From contig CAKZTD010000017.1 in the NCBI GenBank assembly GCA_937921595.1, positions 1 to 37,202 on the forward strand: 37,202 nucleotides of DNA, written 5' to 3'. Positions 7,693 through 15,896 of the stretch are shown here, in pieces; the stretch's first letter is position 1; each line of letters starts with the position of its first letter. The translations under genes and the position numbers were made by a program. A model generated the notes under the pieces. That model saw nothing but the letters and a program-made list of their open reading frames with translations. It did no database searches and was not told the origin of the DNA. The stretch comes from an uncultured Saprospiraceae bacterium. Lineage in GTDB: Bacteria; Bacteroidota; Bacteroidia; Chitinophagales; Saprospiraceae.

Positions 7693-8641
7693 AGTACCTA
7701 AAGAAACTAAAACCAAATTACATCCAAGGAATAAGCATCGACAACGATATGATTTTAAAAAATTAATCGAAGTATGCCCGGAGTTATCGAGCTTTGTAAG
7801 TAAAAATAAATACGGCGATGAGTCCATTGATTTCTTCATTCCCGAAGCCGTAAAAGCTTTGAATAAAGCATTACTCAAACGGTATTACAATATTGATTTT
7901 TGGGATATTCCTGAAGCTTTCCTTTGTCCGCCAATCCCAGGGAGGGCAGACTATATTCATTATGTCGCTGATCTTTTGGCGAAGTCTAATAATGAAAAAA
8001 TTCCTAGAGGTGAAAAACTCAAATGTCTAGACATTGGTGTTGGAGCCAATTGTATTTATCCGATTATTGGTCGGAATGAATATGGCTGGTCTTTCATCGC
8101 TTCAGATGTAGACGACAAAGCGCTTGAATCAGCTCAACAAATTATCGATAATAATAAATCAATCGCCAATAAGGTAGAACTTAGAAAACAGCCAAAATCT
8201 AGAGGCATTTTTAATACGATTATTGGAAAAGACGAATACATCGATGTAACGATTTGTAATCCGCCATTCCATAAATCTGAGGCTCAGGCTCAGGCTGGAA
8301 CTACTCGTAAATTAAAAAATCTCAAAAAAAGTGATGATGTAAAACCAAGCTTAAACTTTGGAGGAAAAAGTAATGAACTTTGGTATGATGGAGGAGAAGA
8401 AGAATTTATCAGATTGATGATTGAGCAGAGTAAAGGTTTTGCTAGTAATTGTTGTTGGTTTACTACTTTGGTTTCTAAAGAAGCTCACCTGAAAGGAATT
8501 TATAGAATATTAAAAAGAAGAGAAGCGACTAAAGTAGAAACCATAGAAATGGGGCAGGGGAATAAGATCAGTAGAATTGTTGCCTGGACTTTCTTGACGC
8601 CTAAACAACGTAAGGTTTGGAGTGAGATACGATGGAAATAA
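7685..8641 (+). CDS. rlmF: 23S rRNA (adenine-1618-N6)-methyltransferase RlmF
   Basis: 318 residues from ATG 7685, which begins MSKVPKETKTKLHPRNKH; an earlier in-frame ATG at 7658 lies inside the preceding gene and would add a non-conserved leader. The family signature LHPRNKHRQRYDF is followed by an S-adenosylmethionine site (LDIGVGANCIYPIIG) and the N6-adenine methyltransferase motif NPPFH at residues 192-196. The enzyme modifies A1618 (E. coli numbering) of 23S rRNA in the cytoplasm. Length is normal. It starts inside the 3' end of the DUF6265-like gene by an 8-base overlap, which suggests translational coupling. Confidence 0.96.
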   Translation: MSKVPKETKTKLHPRNKHRQRYDFKKLIEVCPELSSFVSKNKYGDESIDFFIPEAVKALNKALLKRYYNIDFWDIPEAFLCPPIPGRADYIHYVADLLAKSNNEKIPRGEKLKCLDIGVGANCIYPIIGRNEYGWSFIASDVDDKALESAQQIIDNNKSIANKVELRKQPKSRGIFNTIIGKDEYIDVTICNPPFHKSEAQAQAGTTRKLKNLKKSDDVKPSLNFGGKSNELWYDGGEEEFIRLMIEQSKGFASNCCWFTTLVSKEAHLKGIYRILKRREATKVETIEMGQGNKISRIVAWTFLTPKQRKVWSEIRWK

Positions 8642-8689
8642 TGAGGAGGTATACCCAACCCTTTTAGGCGGTTGGCCGTGTTTAATAGT

Positions 8690-9352
8690 ATGAAAACTAT
8701 AAAACAAATTCTTCTAATCTGCTTGTTTTTAGTCAGTGGACAGACTCTTTTTGGTCAATCTTCTGTTGGTCTTCGACTTGGTTATACAATTGCTCAAGAT
8801 TTTGAAAAAGAACGTTCACAATTTTTTCAGGCAGATGATAAACTAAGTCGGATAAGTTTTTCTATTGTAACTTATTTTGATCTAAATGAGCATTTTCAAC
8901 TAAGTGTAGAACCTGGTTATTTAAAAAGAGGAGCCTCCTTTCCAGCTAGTCCTGCCTTAGCTTTTGAAAATAAATACAATTATAATTTTTTAGAATTTCC
9001 TATCAACATTTCCTTTAAAGAACCGGTTTACAAAGATAAAATTGAACTCTATGCGAAAGTAGGGTATAGTGTCTCTTTGTTGGTTTCGATAGTAAATGAG
9101 ATGATGTGGATGAATGGCGAAATTGAAGTAAATAAAATAAATTTAGAAGAAGCTGATTGGGCCGACCGGTTTGATCATGGTGTCAATGGAAGTGCAGGTG
9201 TAAGGTTTAAAATCGGAAATTATAAATTGTTTGTAGAGGGGACTTATTATAGAGGTTTTCGTAATTTTGCAACTGACCCGTTTAGTACGATTTTTACGAC
9301 TATAAATTTTAGAAGTGTGAATTTTGGACTTGGATGTTTGAGGGAGATTTGA
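8690..9352 (+). CDS. Outer-membrane beta-barrel protein (porin-family-like)
   Basis: 220 residues from ATG 8690; a TTG at 8672 would add six residues before the signal peptide and is less likely. MKTIKQILLICLF to TLFGQ is a signal peptide. The mature part starts SSVGLRLGYTIAQ and continues in amphipathic strands (LSVEPGYLKRG, ELYAKVGYSVSLL, GSAGVRFKIGNYKLFVEGTYYRG), ending in a strand (VNFGLGCL), the pattern of the small PorT/OmpW-like barrels common in Bacteroidota. It lies 48 bases after rlmF and may be read from the same transcript. Specific function is unknown. Confidence 0.75.
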   Translation: MKTIKQILLICLFLVSGQTLFGQSSVGLRLGYTIAQDFEKERSQFFQADDKLSRISFSIVTYFDLNEHFQLSVEPGYLKRGASFPASPALAFENKYNYNFLEFPINISFKEPVYKDKIELYAKVGYSVSLLVSIVNEMMWMNGEIEVNKINLEEADWADRFDHGVNGSAGVRFKIGNYKLFVEGTYYRGFRNFATDPFSTIFTTINFRSVNFGLGCLREI

Positions 9353-9417
9353 GAATGGGTGTTTTTTAAATTCAAGAAGACTATTTTGGACTACTTTTGT
9401 TTTTTTAATTAAGTTAG

Positions 9418-9553
9418 AAATGAGTGAATGAGCGAATTTTGAAATGAGTGAATATCCACCTAAATTCAAAATAAAGAAACTTAAGATTTAAGGTTCCACT
9501 AGTATTCGCTCATTCGCTCATTCACTCATTTTGAGAATGCACTCATTTTGAAA
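9418..9553. repeat. Cluster of ATTCRCTC 8-base repeats with a perfect 20-bp inverted pair
   Basis: Bases 9418-9437 are the exact reverse complement of 9512-9531. On the right side three units of ATTC[G/A]CTC stand in tandem (9504-9527), and further partial units lie at 9442-9453 and 9536-9545. The cluster fills the gap between convergent genes ending at 9352 and 9609, so it could fold into a terminator-like stem. Related copies occur at 1260-1270, 18784-18810, 19412-19450 and 25711-25754. Confidence 0.7.
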
Positions 9554-9608
9554 TTCTAAAATTTAAAGTTTTATTAGAAAAGTGTTTAGAAACTAATATT
9601 TTTTTCTT

Positions 9609-10340
9609 TTACAATTCCCGAATCCAAATATTTCTAAAACTCATCGGATTTCCATGATCTTGTAATACGATTCCATCCTTGCCATGAGCAATGTTTTTAG
9701 GCTGACCGATGTATTCTGTCGTTCCTTTTATCTCCACATGATTTTGAATTAATACTCCATTGTGGATCACAGTGATATAAGCCGAAGCGATTTTTATTCC
9801 ATCAGCATTAAAATGAGGAGCGGTATAAACAATATCATAAGATTGCCATTCACCAGGTTTTTTACAAGCATTGGCCAATGGAATATGCTGCTTATAAATA
9901 GCTCCACATTGCCCATTAGGATAAGTTTTGTTTTCGTAATTATCCAGAATTTGAACCTCATATCTTCCTTGAAAGAAAACCCCACTATTCCCTCGGCCTT
10001 GACCATCGCCTTCTATTTTCGCAGGAGTTCTAAACTCTAAGTGCAACTGGATATCTCCAAAAGAATCTCTGGTCATAAGTGGTCCCGTTTTGTCAACAAC
10101 TGTCATGTGACCGTCTTCCAGTTTCCATTTCGCATCTGAATGATCTAGAGCCGCCATCCAATGATCAAAATTACTTCCGTCAAAGAGAACAATCGCATCG
10201 GACGGAGGAGGAGTGGTAGTGTTATGCCCTTTAATTACTTTAGGAACAGGTTCCCAAACTTCAGTCGCTTCTGGTTCCTTTTGTGCAAATGCCGTAGCCA
10301 TATAAAGAAGAGATAAAAATAGTAAAGTCAGTTTTTTCAT
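9609..10340 (-). CDS. DUF1080 family protein, probable 3-keto-glycoside hydrolase
   Basis: 243 residues with a signal peptide (MKKLTLLFLSLLYMATAFAQ), so periplasmic. The mature part is one DUF1080 (PF06439) jelly-roll domain: IVLFDGSNFDHWM, WKLEDGHMTVV, FGDIQLHLEFRTP, GNSGVFFQGRYEVQILD, GEWQSYDIVYTAP, and PMSFRNIWIREL. Members of this family hydrolyse glycosides that have first been oxidised to 3-keto sugars. It follows, on the same strand, a GMC oxidoreductase and its small partner, the enzymes expected to make such 3-keto sugars, which supports that role here. A gap of 182 bases separates it from the small subunit. Substrate is unknown. Confidence 0.88.
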   Translation of the reverse strand: MKKLTLLFLSLLYMATAFAQKEPEATEVWEPVPKVIKGHNTTTPPPSDAIVLFDGSNFDHWMAALDHSDAKWKLEDGHMTVVDKTGPLMTRDSFGDIQLHLEFRTPAKIEGDGQGRGNSGVFFQGRYEVQILDNYENKTYPNGQCGAIYKQHIPLANACKKPGEWQSYDIVYTAPHFNADGIKIASAYITVIHNGVLIQNHVEIKGTTEYIGQPKNIAHGKDGIVLQDHGNPMSFRNIWIREL

Positions 10341-10401
10341 TTTATAAAATAATTTTTTTGATTAATCTATTGCTCTTAAAACAGACGTGCGAAAATCAAA
10401 A

Positions 10402-10448
10402 ATCGTTAATCCTTATTCTTCAATCAATTTTAATTTAAGATTAACGAT
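10402..10448. repeat. Inverted repeat between the small dehydrogenase subunit and the DUF1080 gene
   Basis: ATCGTTAATC (10402-10411) is the reverse complement of GATTAACGAT (10439-10448), with a 27-base loop. It lies in the gap between two same-strand genes and could be a processing hairpin, attenuator or weak terminator. Confidence 0.35.
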
Positions 10449-10522
10449 CAACGACTTTGTCTATCCCTCACTACTCCTCACTCCTCACAAGGCCGCAGGC
10501 CCTTCACCTCTCACTCCTGCCT

Positions 10523-11116
10523 CTAAATCGCCCAAGTACCACCAACTTCCTCTACGGGAATACAAGGTTTGTACTCACCCGGAATCGGCAAATGAACCAA
10601 AGCTTTAGTCATACCTAATTCTGAAGTGAAGTAGCCCAATAATATTTGCTCTTTAATCTGAAACCAAATAGACAAAGGAAGTTCTTCTTTTTCAGCAGCA
10701 ACTTTCGCCGCTTTTTCATAATTGGTCAAAAAAGATACTCTTTGCTTTTGATCAGAATCTACAAATGATTTTCCATTTGCAGCTGAGCATCGTTTTGCAA
10801 AATCCTCGATCCACATTTTGAATCCAGAAACTTCTTCTTTCGAAGAAAGTTTATTCAAAGCATTATCGAAATAAGAATGTACCCCAGCTTCGATAGCTCC
10901 AGGAGTATCCGTTTTAGGTAAAACAGTTTCCGCCAAGTGAGCAATCAATTGTCCTTGATCTTTAGTCATTGCAACCGGGGTCCAATTTTCCAGGCCACTA
11001 GCGACAACGGCAGGGTCTGCTTTACAACCACTCATAACCATAGCAACCGAAGAAGCTGAAACAGCATATCCTAGCATCAAAGCAGTACGTTTTATAGCAT
11101 CACGTCGATTTATCAT
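10523..11116 (-). CDS. Gluconate 2-dehydrogenase subunit 3-like small subunit of a membrane sugar dehydrogenase
   Basis: 197 residues from the ATG complement at 11114-11116 (MINRRDAIKR). The leader has twin arginines (NRRDAIK) before a hydrophobic stretch that ends in MSGC, so export by the Tat route and lipidation at Cys31 are plausible. The mature part has the family pattern: LIAHLAETVLPKTDTPGAIEAGV, FDNALNKLSSKE, and QIKEQILLGYFTSELG. In characterised FAD-dependent sugar dehydrogenases the subunit-3 protein is the hitch-hiker that carries the catalytic GMC subunit through Tat, and the neighbouring gene upstream on this strand is exactly such a GMC protein, 122 bases away. A cytochrome c subunit is not present in the window. 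Confidence 0.85.
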   Translation of the reverse strand: MINRRDAIKRTALMLGYAVSASSVAMVMSGCKADPAVVASGLENWTPVAMTKDQGQLIAHLAETVLPKTDTPGAIEAGVHSYFDNALNKLSSKEEVSGFKMWIEDFAKRCSAANGKSFVDSDQKQRVSFLTNYEKAAKVAAEKEELPLSIWFQIKEQILLGYFTSELGMTKALVHLPIPGEYKPCIPVEEVGGTWAI

Positions 11117-11238
11117 AATTATTTTTTTTAAACTTTTGTAATTTAAATTTTTAAACAAAGTTAGCAAGCCATTATGTTAACAAGTGAGCAAAAGACCCAA
11201 GGATTGTTATTTTGATAACTTGTTACCTTATTCACTTC

Positions 11239-12942
11239 CTACAGGTTTCCTTTCTTCAATTCACTCACTGCAAAATCCGCAGCTCTAGCTGTTAAAGCCA
11301 TGTAAGTCAATGACGGATTTTGACAAGCAGCGGAAGTCATACAAGCACCGTCTGTTACAAAAACATTCTTTGCAGCATGAACCTGATTGTTTCCATTCAA
11401 AACCGAAGTTTTAGGATTACGTCCCATTCTTGCTGTTCCCATTTCGTGAATACCCAAACCAGGAGCTTGCTCCCGATCATTGGTCTTTACATCTTTAAAA
11501 CCAGCAGCTTCCAGCATCTCTGCAGCATCGTTTGCCATATCGACTCTCATGTTCATTTCATTCTCTTTCCACTCACAATCGAAAGTAACGGTAGGCATTC
11601 CAAATTTATCCAATAATTCAGTATTAAGCATCATCTTGTTTTCATGGTAAGGAAGACATTCTCCAAAACCAGTCATTCCCATTTGCCATGGGCCAGGTGC
11701 CGTGATTTCATCTTTGAAATCCTTTCCGAAACCTAATTCTCTAACATAAGCTTTCCAGTTGGTTCGACTTGCTCCTCCTTGATACCCAAATCCACGAACA
11801 TAATCTTTACGCTCTGTTTTTCCGCCAAGGTTTCTATAACGAGGAATGTAAATACCATTTGGTCGACGACCTTTATAGTATTTGTCATCAAACCCTGGGA
11901 ATCTTCCAGATGCTCCAACTTTGAAATGGTGATCCATAAGGTTGTGTCCTAATTCACCGCTATCATTCCCGAAGCCATTTGGAAAACGATCAGATTTAGA
12001 ATTCATCATGATCCAAGTTGAGTTGATGGCACTGGCATTAAGAAAAACTATCTTTGCAAAATACTCATGCGTTTGATTTGTTTCCGCATCTAATATTCTT
12101 ACTCCTTTTGCTCGTTTAGTATCTTTATCATAGATGATTTCGTGGACAATTGAATTTGGGCGAAGGGTCATATTACCCGTTGCTTCAGCCGCAGGAAGGG
12201 TAGAGGCATTGCTACTAAAGTAAGCACCATAAGGACACCCTCTCATACATCGGTTTCGGTATTGACAACTACCTCTGCCTTTATGAGCTTGTGTAAGATT
12301 CGCGGTACGCCCAATCGTAAGAATTCGATCTGTAAAGTTTTCCGCAATTTTATCTCTCAAATGTTCTTCCACGCAATTCAAATGCATTTGAGGTAGAAAT
12401 TTACCATCGGGCAATTGCTTTAATCCTTCTTTACGACCATTGATTCCAGCAAACTCTTCCACATAGTCATACCAAGAAGCTAATTGTTCGTATCGAATTG
12501 GCCAGTCTACTCCATGGCCGTCTTTTGCATTTGCTTCAAAATCTTGAGGCCCCCAACGATAACTTTGCCGTCCCCAAAGCAGTGAACGTCCTCCCACATG
12601 ATATCCTCTGATCCAATCAAATCGCTTAACCTCTGAGTAAGGATGTTCCGTATCTTTTACCCACCAATGCTTTGTAGATGGTTTGATGGTATAATTAGTT
12701 CTTAGTTGTTTTTGGTAGTCGAGTGCTTCTTCTTTTGAAACAGTATCTTGGTTTTCAAGTTCCCAAATTTCCTTGTTGGCGGTAGGGTAATCACCATGTT
12801 TGACCATTCTACCTCTTTCAAGGACGAGTGTTTTTAAGCCTTTTTCAGTAAGCTCCTTAGCAGCCCATCCACCGCTGATTCCAGTTCCCACCACAATGGC
12901 ATCAAAGGTGTTTTCTTCTTTCCCTTTTGAGTTGAAATACAT
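11239..12942 (-). CDS. GMC-family FAD oxidoreductase, catalytic subunit of a periplasmic sugar dehydrogenase
   Basis: 567 residues starting at the ATG complement 12940-12942. The FAD fold begins IVVGTGISGGWAA (G19-x-G21-x-x-G24) and closes its first beta unit at LVLERGR. Near the C-terminus, GIHEMGTARMG supplies catalytic His499 and CQNPSLTYMAL supplies Asn542, the usual GMC pair. A cysteine motif C226-x5-C232-x3-C236 resembles the cluster-binding cysteines of the FAD glucose dehydrogenase catalytic subunit of Burkholderia cepacia, so an iron-sulfur cluster is possible. There is no signal peptide of its own, consistent with export together with the Tat-signal partner at 10523-11116. With the DUF1080 hydrolase it suggests oxidation of a glycoside at C3 and then cleavage. 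Substrate specificity cannot be told. Confidence 0.9.
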   Translation of the reverse strand: MYFNSKGKEENTFDAIVVGTGISGGWAAKELTEKGLKTLVLERGRMVKHGDYPTANKEIWELENQDTVSKEEALDYQKQLRTNYTIKPSTKHWWVKDTEHPYSEVKRFDWIRGYHVGGRSLLWGRQSYRWGPQDFEANAKDGHGVDWPIRYEQLASWYDYVEEFAGINGRKEGLKQLPDGKFLPQMHLNCVEEHLRDKIAENFTDRILTIGRTANLTQAHKGRGSCQYRNRCMRGCPYGAYFSSNASTLPAAEATGNMTLRPNSIVHEIIYDKDTKRAKGVRILDAETNQTHEYFAKIVFLNASAINSTWIMMNSKSDRFPNGFGNDSGELGHNLMDHHFKVGASGRFPGFDDKYYKGRRPNGIYIPRYRNLGGKTERKDYVRGFGYQGGASRTNWKAYVRELGFGKDFKDEITAPGPWQMGMTGFGECLPYHENKMMLNTELLDKFGMPTVTFDCEWKENEMNMRVDMANDAAEMLEAAGFKDVKTNDREQAPGLGIHEMGTARMGRNPKTSVLNGNNQVHAAKNVFVTDGACMTSAACQNPSLTYMALTARAADFAVSELKKGNL

Positions 12943-13108
12943 ATTATTTAGGTTTTAATTTTTAAGAATAATTTGGGGCGTGCAATTGATTATCATTCGA
13001 AAAGGGAAAATAACAAAATAAAGTAGAACGAAATAGGAGTTGAAGAAAATTTAACGCTAATATCAGAAAGGATATAGTTTTTGGGCAGAAAGGTATTAGG
13101 CATAAGGA

Positions 13109-13154
13109 AGGTTTACTAAACTTAGCACTCAAAAGAGGCAAGTTTAGTAAACCT
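13109..13154 (-). terminator. Hairpin after the lipoprotein gene
   Basis: AGGTTTACTAAACTT (13109-13123) is the exact reverse complement of 13140-13154, with a 16-base loop. It lies 30 bases beyond the stop codon of the minus-strand lipoprotein gene and upstream of the GMC gene, so it probably separates the two transcripts. No T run follows. Confidence 0.55.
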
Positions 13155-13184
13155 AAAGACAAGCTAGCGATTTCAAGGCAAGGC

Positions 13185-13868
13185 CTACCTCGGTAATCTT
13201 CTTGTAATATTATGATTGATCCGCTCAATCACATCGTGAGTGTTGTTTCTCCAGTCTGTAGGGCATCTGCGAGATGCAGACCATAGTGCGTTCCCATCTG
13301 AAGTGTCTACAATTGTTGTTGAGATTCTGACATCACTGGTATTGTTTGAAGGTAAAAACCAAGCGACACGATCAGTTAAGATATAGAGGATATCAGCTGC
13401 TAAGTCAATTCCATAAGATTCGAGATTAGTCAGATAATTCGTTTTATGAACATTTGAACGAACAACGGCATCAACTCCGAGGATTTCGGATAATTCTTTA
13501 GCAGACAATTTTGTGCTTTGTAAGAGGTCAACATCAGCTTCAAAAAGTTTTTGATTAGTCTCTTCATAAGCTTGAACTTTTAAATCAAGATGTCTGAATC
13601 TTTTTTTCTGCATCCGACCTAAAAACTGGTGATACAAGGAAGCCTGAAAAGCTTCACTTTCTGCATATTCAATTTCCAATAGCATCTCATCAGTCAATTC
13701 TTTAGGGATTCTACCCGTAGTGGTTACTTTGTATGGTAAAATGGCTATGGTTTTGTTATCAATTACATTTTCCTTGTAAGAGGTATTTGAATACCTGTTT
13801 GCACAAGAAGTTAATGACATTGCGACGAGGACGATCAGTCCGATATTTTTCATGCTTTTCATTTTCAT
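13185..13868 (-). CDS. Envelope lipoprotein of unknown function
   Basis: 227 residues; three Met codons lie within the first six, so the start could be 13868, 13862 or 13853. The leader ends in SLTSC, giving a lipidated Cys22. The mature part opens with a strand (IAILPYKVTT), has a helical middle with QASLYHQFLGRMQKKRFRHLDLKV, then ELSEILGVDAVVRSNVHK, and near the end VRISTTIVDTSDGNALWSASRR. This alternation, with an ILPY strand, a GVDAVV strand and a LWSAS strand, resembles lipoproteins of the CsgG/TolB-N or GNA1162 type, but the match is only by pattern. It is divergent from the sigma-factor gene at 14185. Confidence 0.75.
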   Translation of the reverse strand: MKMKSMKNIGLIVLVAMSLTSCANRYSNTSYKENVIDNKTIAILPYKVTTTGRIPKELTDEMLLEIEYAESEAFQASLYHQFLGRMQKKRFRHLDLKVQAYEETNQKLFEADVDLLQSTKLSAKELSEILGVDAVVRSNVHKTNYLTNLESYGIDLAADILYILTDRVAWFLPSNNTSDVRISTTIVDTSDGNALWSASRRCPTDWRNNTHDVIERINHNITRRLPR

Positions 13869-14184
13869 TGATTTTGATGTGAATAAATTGTTTCTGTAAT
13901 CATTAGATTTTATGCCAAATGATTTCGTAAGAAGTTGAATTATCTTTTATCGCTACTCTTCGTTGGGAAAATACTCATGTAGCTGAGGTTACACTCCGTT
14001 TTTACCGCCTCAATTAGCAATAAAATCTTAATACTCATTCATTACTAAACCATTTTGGAATAAACTCTTAATTTTAGTACTTTCAAATTTTGAAGTAATT
14101 TTGAAATTACATTGATGTTCATTTGTATGAGAATGAAATCAGTGAGCGGAACTATTTTATACTTTTTTACGAAATCGTTAACAT
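13869..14184. other. Divergent intergenic region, no gene seen
   Basis: 316 bases between the minus-strand lipoprotein and the plus-strand sigma-factor unit; it must hold both promoters. No full TAnnTTTG match with a well-spaced upstream element was found. A weak stem (TGAGG 13984-13988 with CCTCA 14008-14012) and two close ATTTTGAA words around 14087-14108 are the only structure noticed. Confidence 0.5.
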
Positions 14185-14937
14185 TTGGATAAGAATAAGA
14201 ATCATCGTGAAGTTCAACTGTTGTTAAATAAACCTAATGAGTTAGTCGCTCATTATCAGTCGATTATTGAAATAGTAGTCAGTAAATTTGTAAGTAGAGG
14301 TTTTTTTGATTCAGAGGAGAAAAAGGATGTCATTCAAAATATAAACGAAGCCCTATTGGAAAAAAAGATGGGAAGTATTCAAAGAAATTATAATGGTTCC
14401 GTCTTATTATCGACCTATTTTTCGAAAGTGGTTTACAATCACTGCTTAGAAATTGCCAGAAGCAAAAAGAATCAAACCCGTATTGGATCGGAAGATTTAC
14501 TCCAAAATCATTCGGATACTAATATCTCCGTTGAGAATCGACTCATTTTAAAAGACGAAATAAACCGAATTCAAGTGATCTTAAAAGGAGTGATTGGCCT
14601 TTCTTTAAGAGTATTGATTGCTTTGAAATTATACGCCAGAGTACCTCTGACTAAGGCGGATTTTCAAGGAAAGATGATACCTGAGGATGATTTGTTTAAT
14701 GGCTTTAAAAAAGCTTTTTTCCATCCATTTGATGAGCTCAATGATAAAGAGGTCTATGAAAAGGCGATCCCTTTTTTAAATAAAATAACATCCAAAAATA
14801 CAGATGCAGATTCCATGCGAAAATGGGTGAATATGCAAATTGATAAAATTATCCAATTGCAAGACGGTGAACCACCTCGTTCTAAGCATTCTAGAGATAC
14901 CATTCGTATTTTATTGCAAATGTTTTTTGAAAAATAA
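14185..14937 (+). CDS. Divergent sigma-70-family RNA polymerase sigma factor
   Basis: 250 residues starting at TTG 14185: the codon at 14179-14181 is an in-frame TAA and the next in-frame ATG falls inside the conserved core, so TTG is the only reasonable start. Residues about 20-100 resemble sigma region 2 (HYQSIIEIVVSKF, EEKKDVIQNINEALLEKK, LLSTYFSKVVYNHCLEIARSKK). Residues about 120-245 replace a canonical region 4 with a longer helical section (SLRVLIALKLYARVPLT, then SMRKWVNMQIDKIIQLQ). The assignment rests on pattern and context: the next gene has an anti-sigma zinc motif. Such factors occur in Bacteroidota beside CHAT proteins. It is the first gene of a three-gene unit; 84 bases separate it from the next. 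Confidence 0.65.
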   Translation: MDKNKNHREVQLLLNKPNELVAHYQSIIEIVVSKFVSRGFFDSEEKKDVIQNINEALLEKKMGSIQRNYNGSVLLSTYFSKVVYNHCLEIARSKKNQTRIGSEDLLQNHSDTNISVENRLILKDEINRIQVILKGVIGLSLRVLIALKLYARVPLTKADFQGKMIPEDDLFNGFKKAFFHPFDELNDKEVYEKAIPFLNKITSKNTDADSMRKWVNMQIDKIIQLQDGEPPRSKHSRDTIRILLQMFFEK

Positions 14938-15021
14938 TTCCGCCAAACTACTAGAATCAACTATAAGTAATCGAAGAGATTAAATTAAACAGCTTGTTCT
15001 TATAAGCAAATTCGAGAAAAA

Positions 15022-15888
15022 ATGAATTATTTCAGTCCAGAAGGTCACCTTAATGATAGCGGAATCGCTCTTTATGCAGATGCTATTAAGTTAAATAAGA
15101 TTGCTCAATTACCTGACAATTTTAAAAGCCATGTTGATTCCTGTACCATTTGTCAACATCAATTAGTTGACTTTTCAGCGATCATGACCGATGTCGATCA
15201 AAGCGATATAAAACAGCATCCGTATTTTGATAAAAATGAAAGTCAAGCACAGAATCTTGTTTCAGATACCAAGACAAGCAAATCAAGCGGTAGCAAAATT
15301 CGACCTTTATTAATGAGGATTGCAGTAGCTGCGGTATTTGCTGCTTTGACTTTTTTCGCTTATAAGCAATTTAGCGGGAACCAGAAAAATGAGATTGTAA
15401 ATGTTTATCCTGATGCACCACCCAATAGACTAAAGCCTGAAACTAAAGAGCCCAATCCAAAAACCAATGAAACTATAGTAGAAACGCCTAAGCCTTCTGA
15501 AAATAAAACCCCTAAAGCAAACACACCTAAGCAGTCTGAAATAGAAATTCCAGAAGCGAAAAACAATAGAGAATTATTTGCGGCTAATTTTATTCCGAAC
15601 GAAGAGTATGAATCGATACTCGGAAATATTACACGATCTGCTGAATTTAAAGTGACCGGACCAATAAATGATGTGATGTTCAGAGAAGGGAAGAAAATTC
15701 TTTTTAAATGGGAAAATAATATTAAGTTAAATTTCACTATTTTCGATAATGAAGAAGAGGTTGTTTTCGTAAAATCAGTAAATAGTGATCATTTGGATTT
15801 TCAAAATAATCTGAAACCAGGTGTGTATTATTGGAAATTAGAAACAGAAAAAGATCTATTACATCTTGGGAAATTCACGGTTGAATAA
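15022..15888 (+). CDS. Single-pass membrane protein with zinc anti-sigma motif
   Basis: 288 residues, not matched to a named family. H37-x3-C41-x2-C44 (SHVDSCTIC) is the zinc-binding anti-sigma (ZAS) signature. One membrane segment follows at about 96-115 (LLMRIAVAAVFAALTFFAY), preceded by positive charges, so the zinc motif should face the cytoplasm. Residues about 125-185 are a Pro-, Lys- and Thr-rich linker (ETKEPNPKTNE, KPSENKTPKANTPK), and about 190-288 a beta-rich periplasmic domain (FKVTGPINDVMFREGKKILFKW, given in part; GVYYWKLETE). With a sigma factor before it and an exported CHAT protein 8 bases after it, the likely job is membrane control of the sigma factor. The long flexible linker is a natural place for proteolysis. 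Role is inference. Confidence 0.72.
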   Translation: MNYFSPEGHLNDSGIALYADAIKLNKIAQLPDNFKSHVDSCTICQHQLVDFSAIMTDVDQSDIKQHPYFDKNESQAQNLVSDTKTSKSSGSKIRPLLMRIAVAAVFAALTFFAYKQFSGNQKNEIVNVYPDAPPNRLKPETKEPNPKTNETIVETPKPSENKTPKANTPKQSEIEIPEAKNNRELFAANFIPNEEYESILGNITRSAEFKVTGPINDVMFREGKKILFKWENNIKLNFTIFDNEEEVVFVKSVNSDHLDFQNNLKPGVYYWKLETEKDLLHLGKFTVE

Positions 15889-15896
15889 AATAACGT

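Noticed and set aside
9143-9469. 108-residue minus-strand frame
   Set aside because: Antisense to the barrel gene and extends into the repeat cluster; Lys/Ser-rich translation without family features.
12962-13228. 88-residue minus-strand frame overlapping the end of the lipoprotein gene
   Set aside because: It overlaps the better-supported lipoprotein gene and runs through the 13109-13154 hairpin; composition is Leu/Phe/Ser-rich as in out-of-frame translation.
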